From NCBI GenBank assembly GCA_902590505.1, contig CACIWZ010000003.1, positions 1 to 64,000 on the forward strand: 64,000 nucleotides of DNA. The letters run 5' to 3'. Below, piece after piece: positions 57,672 to 64,000 of this stretch. The translations under genes were made by a program, and so were the position numbers. The first letter of the stretch is position 1. Each line of letters begins with the position of its first letter. The notes below the pieces were generated by a model, which saw only the letters and a list, made by a program, of their open reading frames with translations, had not been told where the DNA came from and did not search any database. The stretch is from an uncultured Pelagibacteraceae bacterium (lineage in GTDB: Bacteria > Pseudomonadota > Alphaproteobacteria > Pelagibacterales > Pelagibacteraceae).

Positions 57672-59050
57672 TTTACTTCCTTTTTATATTTTCTAATCAT
57701 TGCTTTAACATTTGTAGTAGAAGTTCCTCCATAGGATTTTTTTGAGTTCATTGAATTATTAACATCAAATATTTTTAGTACATTTTTATCTAAATTTTTG
57801 TAAACTTTCATTATTTCTTGTAAAGATAATTCAGATAACAATTTATTTTTCTTCTCGGCGTAATTCACTAATTTTGCTGCAACCACATAAGACTCTCTAA
57901 AAGTGAGCTCTTTTTCCTTAACTAAATAATCAGCAAAATCAGTAGCCGTTGTAAAACCTTCATTAGCCATTTTAAGCATATTTTTTTTATTTGGTTTTAC
58001 TGAATTCACTAACTCAAGACTTAAAACCAATGAGTTATTTAAAGTATCAAATCCATCGAAGACAAGTTTTTTATCATCTTGAAGATCCTTGAAATAAGAC
58101 ATTGGAAGTCCCTTCATTATAGTAAGCATCGAATTTAAATTGCCATAGATCAAACCAACTCTACCTCTGATTAATTCAGCAGGGTCAGGATTTTTCTTTT
58201 GTGGCATAATCGATGAGCCAGTTAACATACTGTTATCAAATGAAATCAAATTAAATGCATTTGAATTAAAAATAATTAAATCTTCAGCTAATCTAGATAA
58301 ATGCATTGCACATAAAGCAGAAGCATATAAAAAATCTACTGCAAAATCTCTGTCAGCTACCGAGTCAATTGAATTATCTGTTGGTTTCTTAAAACCGAGT
58401 TGTTTTGAGGTATAATTTCTATCTATTTTATAAGAAGTTCCCGCAAGTGCAGCAGAACCCAATGGGCACTCATCCAAAAGTTTTATATTATTTTCAAATC
58501 TTTTTACGTCTCTTTTAAACATTTCAAAATAAGATAGAAGATAATGAGCAAATGAAATTGGTTGAGCATTTTTAAGATGTGTTAATCCAGGCATTACAGT
58601 ATTAACATTTTTCTCTGCTTTTTTGATTAAAATCTTCATTAAAGAATTAATGTTACCAATAGTTTCTTTTGACGATTTTTTAGTCCATAATTTGAAATCT
58701 GTTACAACTTGATCATTTCTTGATCTAGCTGTATGCAAAAAACCAGCTGAAGGACCAATTAATTCAAATAATTTTTTTTCTATATTCAAATGTATATCTT
58801 CAAATTTTTCCTGAAATTTAAACTTTCCTTTATCAATTTGCGATTTAATTTTTTTAAGACCATTGATAATTTTTGATCCTTCTTTATTGCTAATAATCTT
58901 TTGTTTGACAAGCATTTTGGCATGAACAATAGACGCATTTATATCTTGCTCATAAAGTCTTTTATCTACACTTATAGATGAGCCTATTTTTTGAAAAGAA
59001 AGTGATATCTTTCCCTTTAATCTATTCGCCCAAACAGTTTTATTTTTCAT
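57668..59050 (-). CDS. argH: argininosuccinate lyase ArgH
   Basis: Fumarase-superfamily lyase of 460 residues releasing arginine and fumarate. HTARSRNDQVVTDFKLW, HLKNAQPISFAHYLLSY and the superfamily signature GSSIMPQKKNPDPAELIRG with the catalytic serine are intact. It starts 30 bases from the divergent tlpA gene, a conserved alphaproteobacterial neighbour. No promoter for either gene could be defined in that gap. Confidence 0.97.
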   Translation of the reverse strand: MKNKTVWANRLKGKISLSFQKIGSSISVDKRLYEQDINASIVHAKMLVKQKIISNKEGSKIINGLKKIKSQIDKGKFKFQEKFEDIHLNIEKKLFELIGPSAGFLHTARSRNDQVVTDFKLWTKKSSKETIGNINSLMKILIKKAEKNVNTVMPGLTHLKNAQPISFAHYLLSYFEMFKRDVKRFENNIKLLDECPLGSAALAGTSYKIDRNYTSKQLGFKKPTDNSIDSVADRDFAVDFLYASALCAMHLSRLAEDLIIFNSNAFNLISFDNSMLTGSSIMPQKKNPDPAELIRGRVGLIYGNLNSMLTIMKGLPMSYFKDLQDDKKLVFDGFDTLNNSLVLSLELVNSVKPNKKNMLKMANEGFTTATDFADYLVKEKELTFRESYVVAAKLVNYAEKKNKLLSELSLQEIMKVYKNLDKNVLKIFDVNNSMNSKKSYGGTSTTNVKAMIRKYKKEVK

Positions 59051-59080
59051 TTTACTATGTTATTTACAATTTAAATTAAT

Positions 59081-59608
59081 ATGAAAATTAGTAAATCTTT
59101 TAAAATCTATATTCACATAATAGTTCTATCTCTTCTTAGCCAAAATCTTATCGGAGCAGAAGATTTTTCAAAAAACGTTATTATTCATGAAAAACCTCAA
59201 ATTATTAGCGAACTAAAATTCAAAGACTCAAATCTTCAAGACGTTGATTTAATCAACAAAAGAGGCAAGATCATGATAATTAATTTTTGGGCTACATGGT
59301 GTGCACCGTGTCGAAAAGAAATGCCTTCTTTAGAAAAATTAGGTACCAAGTTACCAGAAATTGACATTTTTGCAGTAAATATGGAAAAACCAAATAATTT
59401 AAAAGTAGATAAATTTTTTAAAGATATAGGAGTTAAAAATCTTAAAACTTACTATGATCCTGAACTAAGATTAGTCAAAGAGTTCAAATTAAGAGGCTTA
59501 CCAACAAGCATATTAATTAACAAAGAAGGAAAAGAATTTGGAAAAGTAATTGGTGAAATTGATTTTGCTAGTGATGAATTTATTAAACTTTTAAAAAAAT
59601 ATATTTAA
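59081..59608 (+). CDS. tlpA: TlpA-type thioredoxin-like thiol-disulfide protein
   Basis: Exported thioredoxin-fold protein, 175 residues, with a signal peptide or anchor at about residues 8-25. The active site is FWATWCAPCRKEM (Cys74, Cys77), and RGLPTSILINKEG carries the cis-proline. TlpA/ResA proteins keep periplasmic cysteines reduced for cytochrome c or oxidase assembly. It is divergent from argH. Its stop overlaps the stop of the convergent small membrane gene by 4 bases. Confidence 0.88.
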   Translation: MKISKSFKIYIHIIVLSLLSQNLIGAEDFSKNVIIHEKPQIISELKFKDSNLQDVDLINKRGKIMIINFWATWCAPCRKEMPSLEKLGTKLPEIDIFAVNMEKPNNLKVDKFFKDIGVKNLKTYYDPELRLVKEFKLRGLPTSILINKEGKEFGKVIGEIDFASDEFIKLLKKYI

Positions 59609-59805
59609 TCTTTAAAAAAATAGGCAAGTAAAACCAAAACTATAATTGCAATAAATTGCAACAATACCCTTAACTGCATTAGTTTATTAGAATATTTTTT
59701 ACTGGTATTTCCACCTTTAAATAAAGTATAAATACCCATTATTAAAACTATGGCGACGGCACCTAATAAAGTAAAACCTATAAAGTTAAATAAAAATTCT
59801 GACAT
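59605..59805 (-). CDS. HIG1-domain small membrane protein
   Basis: A 66-residue protein with two hydrophobic helices (about 5-27 and 45-63) separated by YTLFKGGNTSKKYSNKLMQLRVLLQ. This loop resembles the bacterial HIG1 (hypoxia-induced gene 1) domain, found in alphaproteobacteria and mitochondria, where it associates with respiratory oxidases. A role with the cytochrome oxidase is inferred from the family. It lies opposite and convergent to tlpA, itself linked to oxidase assembly. Confidence 0.75.
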   Translation of the reverse strand: MSEFLFNFIGFTLLGAVAIVLIMGIYTLFKGGNTSKKYSNKLMQLRVLLQFIAIIVLVLLAYFFKD

Positions 59806-59820
59806 TGATAATTTATCTAT

Positions 59821-60477
59821 ATGACCTTTTCGTTAAATACAATTATTTTAGAGCCACTTTCTAAAGAAAAACCAAAGAATGCCGTTATTCTTTGCCACGG
59901 TTATGGTGGAGACGGTAAAGACATTTCAATTTTAGCCAGTTATTGGAGAGCACATCTGCCAGACACTATTATTATTTGTCCAGACGCTCCTGAGAAGTGT
60001 GCTGCAAGTCCAACAGGATTTCAATGGTTTGACTTAATGGATCAAAGCCCTGAACAAATTTTATCAAAATCTTTGGTAGCTGAGAATAAACTTAATAAAT
60101 TAATTGATGAAGTTAAGGAAAAATATAATTTGAAAGCTAATGATATTATCATTGGAGGCTTTAGTCAGGGTTGTATGATAACTTTACAAACTGGAATAAA
60201 GAGAAAAGACACTGTAAATTCTATTGTTGGATATTCTGGGAGAATTATAAGTACAGAACATTTATCTAAAAATATAGTTTCTAGACCTAATATTATCTTA
60301 ATGCATGGAGATCTTGACCAAGTTGTTCCTATAGAGTCACTACTTGAAGCTAAAGAATTTTTTGGAAAAAATAATTACGAAATTGAAACAAAAATATTTA
60401 AACACTGTGAACATCGTATACCTACTGAAGGGTCAAGTTTGGGTCTTCAATTCATTAAAAAACATTTTGATTTATAA
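59821..60477 (+). CDS. phospholipase/carboxylesterase family alpha/beta hydrolase
   Basis: Small serine esterase, 218 residues, of the acyl-protein-thioesterase-like family. The oxyanion motif is CHGYGGDG (25-32); the triad is Ser115 in GGFSQG, Asp166 in HGDLDQVVP and His198 in HCEHRIP. No signal peptide, so it is cytosolic. The natural substrate is unknown. It is divergent from the HIG1 gene with 15 bases between the starts. Confidence 0.85.
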   Translation: MTFSLNTIILEPLSKEKPKNAVILCHGYGGDGKDISILASYWRAHLPDTIIICPDAPEKCAASPTGFQWFDLMDQSPEQILSKSLVAENKLNKLIDEVKEKYNLKANDIIIGGFSQGCMITLQTGIKRKDTVNSIVGYSGRIISTEHLSKNIVSRPNIILMHGDLDQVVPIESLLEAKEFFGKNNYEIETKIFKHCEHRIPTEGSSLGLQFIKKHFDL

Positions 60478-60538
60478 CTATTTTACCTGGTACATAATTA
60501 TAACTTGATAAAATTTTTCTTATCAGTTAGCTTTAAGT

Positions 60539-61108
60539 ATGATTATTTCTTCTGCAGATAAAGTTCCTTTAGAAAAGTGTCCAGCATTAGTTCTTAATGC
60601 TGATTTTAGACCTTTGAGTTATTATCCGCTTTCTATTTGGTGTTGGCAAGATGCAGTTAAATCAGTTTTCTTGGATAGAGTAAGTATCGTTTCAAATTAC
60701 AAACGAAAAATTCGAAGTCCTTCTTTTGAGATGAATCTACCAAGTGTAATAGCTTTAAAAAATTTTATTCAACCATCAAAAAATCCAAACTTCACAAGAT
60801 TCAATGTTTTTTTGAGAGACAAGTTTACTTGCCAGTATTGTGGAGATAAAAAAGATTTAACTTTTGACCATCTTCTTCCAAAATCTAAAGGCGGTTTAAC
60901 AGATTGGAATAACGTGGTTACGGCCTGTTCAAGTTGTAATGTGAAAAAGGGTGGAAAACTTTACAAAGACTGTGACTTAAAGCTTACTAACAAACCTTAC
61001 GCCCCAACCGTAGAAGATTTACATAGAAATGGAAGAAACTTTCCACCAAACTTTTTACACGAAAGCTGGATGGACTACCTATATTGGGATATCGAATTAG
61101 AACCGTAA
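60539..61108 (+). CDS. HNH endonuclease-family protein
   Basis: Protein of 189 residues with an HNH domain at about 100-140: FTCQYCGDKKDLTFDHLLPKSKGG and NNVVTACSSCNVKKGG, giving two CxxC zinc pairs plus His-Asn-His-type catalytic residues. The N-terminal hundred residues match a form widely kept as a chromosomal gene in alphaproteobacteria rather than a homing endonuclease. No mobile element or partner gene surrounds it. Nuclease activity is likely; its role is unknown. Confidence 0.82.
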   Translation: MIISSADKVPLEKCPALVLNADFRPLSYYPLSIWCWQDAVKSVFLDRVSIVSNYKRKIRSPSFEMNLPSVIALKNFIQPSKNPNFTRFNVFLRDKFTCQYCGDKKDLTFDHLLPKSKGGLTDWNNVVTACSSCNVKKGGKLYKDCDLKLTNKPYAPTVEDLHRNGRNFPPNFLHESWMDYLYWDIELEP

Positions 61109-61642
61109 TTAAATTTTTTCAGAAATTGTAATAGCAATTCTTGATGAAGTTTTGATAACTTTATCTAGCACACCAAATAAACCTTTTTTTGTTGCACCAT
61201 TGTCATAAGCTATATCTTTATGATCAAGCTCATCTTGTCTAAACTTCATAATTTTCTTTTTTAATTCCTCTTCATCTTTTCCAAGTTTATATGTTTGGTC
61301 TTTATAATGTCCATCGATTACTTCTTCAACTGATGCAGTACATAACATAGCTGCTTTCTCACCAAGCATGGCAGTTCCAAAACCTAAAGTAACTCCCATT
61401 AAATCCCAGAGAGGTAAAAGTTTTGTCGGTTGAATGTTTCTCTTTTTAATTTCGTTATCAAAGTATTCATAATGCTCTCTTTCGTGCTCTTTCATTTCTT
61501 CAATCTTTCTTTTTAAAGAAGCATTTTGTTTGAAAGTTTTAAGAGCAAGTAATTGACCTTCGTAGATTTTAATTGCTCCACGTTCACCAGCGTGATCTAC
61601 TCTTATAATTTCTTCTAATGTTTTTTTATTAGTTTTTTCCAT
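61109..61642 (-). CDS. coq7: demethoxyubiquinone hydroxylase Coq7
   Basis: Ferritin-like diiron monooxygenase, 177 residues, for the last hydroxylation in ubiquinone synthesis. Metal ligands fit RVDHAGERGAIKIYEGQ, EMKEHEREHYEYF, SVEEVIDGHY and FRQDELDHKDIAY (two sets of Glu plus ExxH). It overlaps dsbB by 14 bases and is the last gene of a three-gene minus-strand unit. It converges on the HNH gene with no gap. Confidence 0.94.
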   Translation of the reverse strand: MEKTNKKTLEEIIRVDHAGERGAIKIYEGQLLALKTFKQNASLKRKIEEMKEHEREHYEYFDNEIKKRNIQPTKLLPLWDLMGVTLGFGTAMLGEKAAMLCTASVEEVIDGHYKDQTYKLGKDEEELKKKIMKFRQDELDHKDIAYDNGATKKGLFGVLDKVIKTSSRIAITISEKI

Positions 61643-62111
61643 AATTTTTAATAACCTTAATCATAATACCACTTAACAATATCGATATAACTGTATTTAT
61701 TGTAGCAAGAGATAGTCCAAAAAACTTAAAAGTCACGTCTTTACAGCTTATTGGAGTTTTATTCTGAAGTTGCTTTAATAAATCTTCTTTTGACATATCT
61801 CTATTTGATGAACCCAAATCGCACACAAAAGACTCACTAAAAAATTCTTGTTCAATCCCCACATGGTAAAAAGAAACCACTGAACCAAAAATAAAAAATA
61901 ATAGCACAATACCAGCAATCAATTTTTCAAACTTATTGATTATAAATATTAACGAGATAAGTATTAAAGAAGCTAAATAAGGAATTCTCTCAATTAGGCA
62001 TAAATTACAAGGCTCATGCCCTAATATGTATTGAATGAAATAAGCTATAGCTAAAGATATAAAACTAAAAGCTAAAATACTGTTTAAAATTAACTTATTA
62101 TTGTTCAACAT
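61629..62111 (-). CDS. dsbB: disulfide bond formation protein DsbB
   Basis: Four-helix membrane quinone reductase, 160 residues from the ATG at 62111, which overlaps the preceding stop (TAATG); a longer frame starting in the neighbour is rejected. The first cysteine pair is HEPCNLCLIERIP (Cys35, Cys38) and the second uses Cys97 and Cys123 in the periplasmic loop. It reoxidises DsbA using ubiquinone, so its link with coq7 is fitting. dsbA is not in the window. Confidence 0.9.
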   Translation of the reverse strand: MLNNNKLILNSILAFSFISLAIAYFIQYILGHEPCNLCLIERIPYLASLILISLIFIINKFEKLIAGIVLLFFIFGSVVSFYHVGIEQEFFSESFVCDLGSSNRDMSKEDLLKQLQNKTPISCKDVTFKFFGLSLATINTVISILLSGIMIKVIKNYGKN

Positions 62112-62710
62112 TAGGTGAAAATTATATAAAGGACGACAGCTAAAACTACAATAAAGATTCCAGTCAAAGTAAACCATATCGCACCTCTTTTTTCGATAAA
62201 TTCACCGAATTTTTTTCCAAAAAGAAATGTTAAATAAGAAACTAAGAAAAATCTTAGCCCTCTAGTAAATAAACATATAAAGAAAAAAACTGGAAGATTA
62301 TAGGCGATCACTCCACTCGTAATAGTAAAAACTTTAAAAGGAAGCGGGGTAAAGCCAGCTAAAAACATAATTCCAAGCCAAGCTAAAAATCCACCTTTTG
62401 TAGACATCTTATCTTGCATTTCAAAAACTCTTTCTTCATAACCGTAAAATTCAATAATCACCATCGATGCATCTAAAAAGAAAACTCCTAGCATGTATCC
62501 AAATAATCCACCTAAAACAGAGCCCGTTGTAGCTATAAGAAATATTTTAAGATAATCCTCTCGCTTTGCTACTACCATTGGAACAATCATTAGGTCAGGT
62601 GGAACTGGAAAAAAGAAACTTTCGATAAATGCTACAAAACCTAATAAAGGCTTTGAAAATTTATGTCTAGCAAGCTCAACGCATCTATCGTATAATTTTT
62701 TTAAAATCAT
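62111..62710 (-). CDS. VTT-domain (DedA/YqaA-like) membrane protein
   Basis: Polytopic protein of 199 residues from ATG 62710. ESFFFPVPPDLMIVPMVVA and GSVLGGLFGYMLG are typical of the VTT/DedA superfamily, and LAGFTPLPFKVFTITSGV matches YqaA-type members. About four to five helices and re-entrant segments are visible. DedA relatives move lipid carriers or affect membrane homeostasis; the substrate here is unknown. Its start codon overlaps the divergent start at 62709, so an upstream start at 62770 inside the other gene is unlikely but not excluded. Confidence 0.8.
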   Translation of the reverse strand: MILKKLYDRCVELARHKFSKPLLGFVAFIESFFFPVPPDLMIVPMVVAKREDYLKIFLIATTGSVLGGLFGYMLGVFFLDASMVIIEFYGYEERVFEMQDKMSTKGGFLAWLGIMFLAGFTPLPFKVFTITSGVIAYNLPVFFFICLFTRGLRFFLVSYLTFLFGKKFGEFIEKRGAIWFTLTGIFIVVLAVVLYIIFT

Positions 62711-62894
62711 GAATTTAAAATGCACAATCCTTAGGTATCTGGCAAGTTTAATATTATCTACAGTTGCCATTTATTCAATCGTTATAGTTGCAGGAATGTT
62801 TGGTGCTGATTACGGGTTTTCACCAGAGGGGACATTTATTATTTGGATTTTGATGGCTATTTTAATCAATCAAAGCGTAACGTGGAAAAAATAA
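62709..62894 (+). CDS. small membrane protein, function unknown
   Basis: Protein of 61 residues with two hydrophobic segments (about 9-31 and 40-55) and the turn GADYGFSPEG between them. The start codon at 62709 overlaps the divergent VTT start by two bases, and the stop is directly followed by the ATG of the tandem winged-helix gene, so the two are translationally linked. I recognise no family. Its context next to a regulator suggests a coupled pair, but nothing shows function. Confidence 0.55.
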   Translation: MNLKCTILRYLASLILSTVAIYSIVIVAGMFGADYGFSPEGTFIIWILMAILINQSVTWKK

Positions 62895-63944
62895 ATGTCT
62901 AAGCCAATAGATCTAAAAACTGTAAACATTTTCGAGCCTTTAAAAAAAAAACCATCTTTTGAAAACAAAATTTTTAATACATTAAATGCTGATGAGGTTT
63001 ATGATGTTTTATCCAGTCATTCTAATGAAACGGTAACTTTGTGGTTTAAATTGCAACAATCATGGTGCAATAACGCTTATAGAACGTTTAAAGATTATGA
63101 TAGTTACTTAATTTTAGTTTATCTAATTAACACTGTATTTCAAAAATATTCAGATCGTTTTCAGTATTTATCCTATACAGAATTTTATGAAAAAAATGAA
63201 CTTTTGATTGATAAAATTAACTTAATTGAAATTTCAAAAGAATTAAATATTCCGAAGGAAACTATAAGAAGAAAAGTAAATTTTTTACAAAATCAAAATA
63301 TTATATATAGAAAAGGAAAATCAATTTTCTTCAATAGAAAGTTAACAGAACTTCAAAGACCAGCAAATTCAAAAAGATTTATGGCTAGTTTTTTAGAAAA
63401 GACTAGTCAAATTCTCTCAAAAGAACCTTGGTTTGGTAGAGCATTTTCAAAAGAAGAAATAGAAGCATTTATTGATAAATATTTTACAATATGCTGGCAA
63501 CATTGGTTTAGAATGCAAATTCCCTTTTTAGTTAGACATAGGTCTTTTTTTGGTGACTTAGAAACCTGGAATGTATGGGGTGCAATAGGTATCTCACAAT
63601 TTACCGATTATTCAAAACAAGTAAAAAGCAGAGTTGTTGAGGATCCTCAAACTTACGCGGACTTATATTTACACCTTTTAAGGCATACTCCTAAAAATGG
63701 AATAAACGCCTCTTCTATTTCAGAAATTTCAACAATCCCAAGAGCTACAGTAATTAGAAAATTAAAGTATCTTATAAAAGAAAAGCTAGTAACGAAAAAT
63801 AAAAAGCTAGAATATATGCTTTTACCGTCTCCTAAAAATATCAAATCCTTCGAACAAAATTATATGCATAACCAAAAGCATAAAGCTGGATTTGTAACTA
63901 CTATTTTCGACCTCATGAAAAACTCTTCATTTAAAGTAGAATAG
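62895..63944 (+). CDS. protein with two winged-helix-like DNA-binding segments, putative regulator
   Basis: A 349-residue protein that I cannot assign to a named family. Two similar helix-turn-helix stretches occur: residues 107-147 (EISKELNIPKETIRRKVNFL) and 268-310 (SEISTIPRATVIRKLKYLI), each followed by a short basic wing (KGKSIFF; KNKKLEYM). Between them is an aromatic, Trp-rich segment (WFGRAF, CWQHWFRMQIP, ETWNVWGAIG), possibly ligand-binding. No transmembrane segments. It starts directly after the small membrane protein's stop; a transporter-like gene may follow. Confidence 0.65.
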   Translation: MSKPIDLKTVNIFEPLKKKPSFENKIFNTLNADEVYDVLSSHSNETVTLWFKLQQSWCNNAYRTFKDYDSYLILVYLINTVFQKYSDRFQYLSYTEFYEKNELLIDKINLIEISKELNIPKETIRRKVNFLQNQNIIYRKGKSIFFNRKLTELQRPANSKRFMASFLEKTSQILSKEPWFGRAFSKEEIEAFIDKYFTICWQHWFRMQIPFLVRHRSFFGDLETWNVWGAIGISQFTDYSKQVKSRVVEDPQTYADLYLHLLRHTPKNGINASSISEISTIPRATVIRKLKYLIKEKLVTKNKKLEYMLLPSPKNIKSFEQNYMHNQKHKAGFVTTIFDLMKNSSFKVE

Positions 63945-63958
63945 GAACTTACAAAATT

Positions 63959-64000
63959 ATGGAAATCGTAACTACAATAGCACCCGTTTGTCTTGCCATA
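63959..64000 (+). CDS. start of an unidentified gene, cut by the window edge
   Basis: Fourteen codons from the ATG at 63959 read MEIVTTIAPVCLAI, with GGA 14 bases upstream. The hydrophobic N terminus suggests a membrane protein. Too little is present to name a family; a permease of the auxin-efflux-carrier type is one possibility. It follows the winged-helix gene by 14 bases and may be in its operon. Confidence 0.4.
   Translation, partial: MEIVTTIAPVCLAI

Noticed and set aside
60502-60528. Inverted repeat TGATAA/TTATCA between the carboxylesterase and HNH genes
   Set aside because: AT-only stem with an 8-base loop and no T run; too weak to call a terminator or an operator in AT-rich DNA.

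Overview
The window reads as a chromosomal segment of a streamlined, AT-rich marine alphaproteobacterium of the SAR11 (Pelagibacterales) type. The support is very low GC, almost no intergenic DNA, many ATGA or TAATG start/stop overlaps, proteins with alphaproteobacterial neighbourhoods (tlpA facing argH-lptM-lysA; hisC-tyrC facing metX-metW; atpHAGDC without the Fo genes), and two RNA elements associated with SAR11-like marine bacteria (an ffh leader and a SAM-II riboswitch before metX). No rRNA, tRNA, CRISPR array, insertion sequence or prophage was seen.

Layout. 1-12.6 kb: a 2-hydroxyacid block made of an aminotransferase (5' end outside the window), glycolate oxidase glcDEF, a D-2-hydroxyacid/glyoxylate reductase, a three-gene TRAP transporter with a terminator between the binding protein and the permeases, an amidase, a small membrane protein, an EamA exporter and an alpha/beta hydrolase. 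12.6-14.3 kb (minus): ftsY and dapF. 14.3-17.6 kb (plus): a structured leader and ffh, then rpsP-trmD-rplS. 17.6-21.7 kb: leuCDB and asd. 21.7-37.6 kb: a long respiratory/TCA run sdhCDAB-mmsA-mdh-[methyltransferase, GT-C-like membrane protein]-sucCDAB-lpd. 37.6-44.4 kb: priA and the F1 ATP synthase operon atpHAGDC.

44.4-53.5 kb (minus): rppH-like NUDIX, ctpA, rsfS, nadD, proA, proB, obgE, rpmA, rplU, gloB, metW, metX, the last controlled by a SAM-II riboswitch. 53.6-55.6 kb (plus): hisC-tyrC. 55.6-59.1 kb (minus): an acyltransferase, lysA, a 36-residue LptM-like lipoprotein and argH. 59.1-64 kb: tlpA, a HIG1-type small membrane protein, a carboxylesterase, an HNH protein, coq7, dsbB, a VTT-family membrane protein, and a divergent small membrane protein plus tandem winged-helix protein pair; a new gene begins at the right edge.

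Functional picture. The left block could take up and oxidise two-carbon or other small hydroxy/keto acids, with glyoxylate passed to an aminotransferase or reductase. The centre supplies central carbon oxidation, electron entry (SDH) and ATP synthesis. The right half is biosynthetic and housekeeping: methionine, proline, lysine, arginine, tyrosine/histidine, NAD, ubiquinone, ribosome maturation. Nothing here is an obviously new multi-gene system. The least explained items are the two genes embedded in the TCA run, the tandem winged-helix gene with its overlapping divergent start, the overlap of riboswitch terminator and possible coding in front of metX, and the long charged tails on three ribosomal proteins. 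Functions were assigned by reading motifs; no database search was possible.
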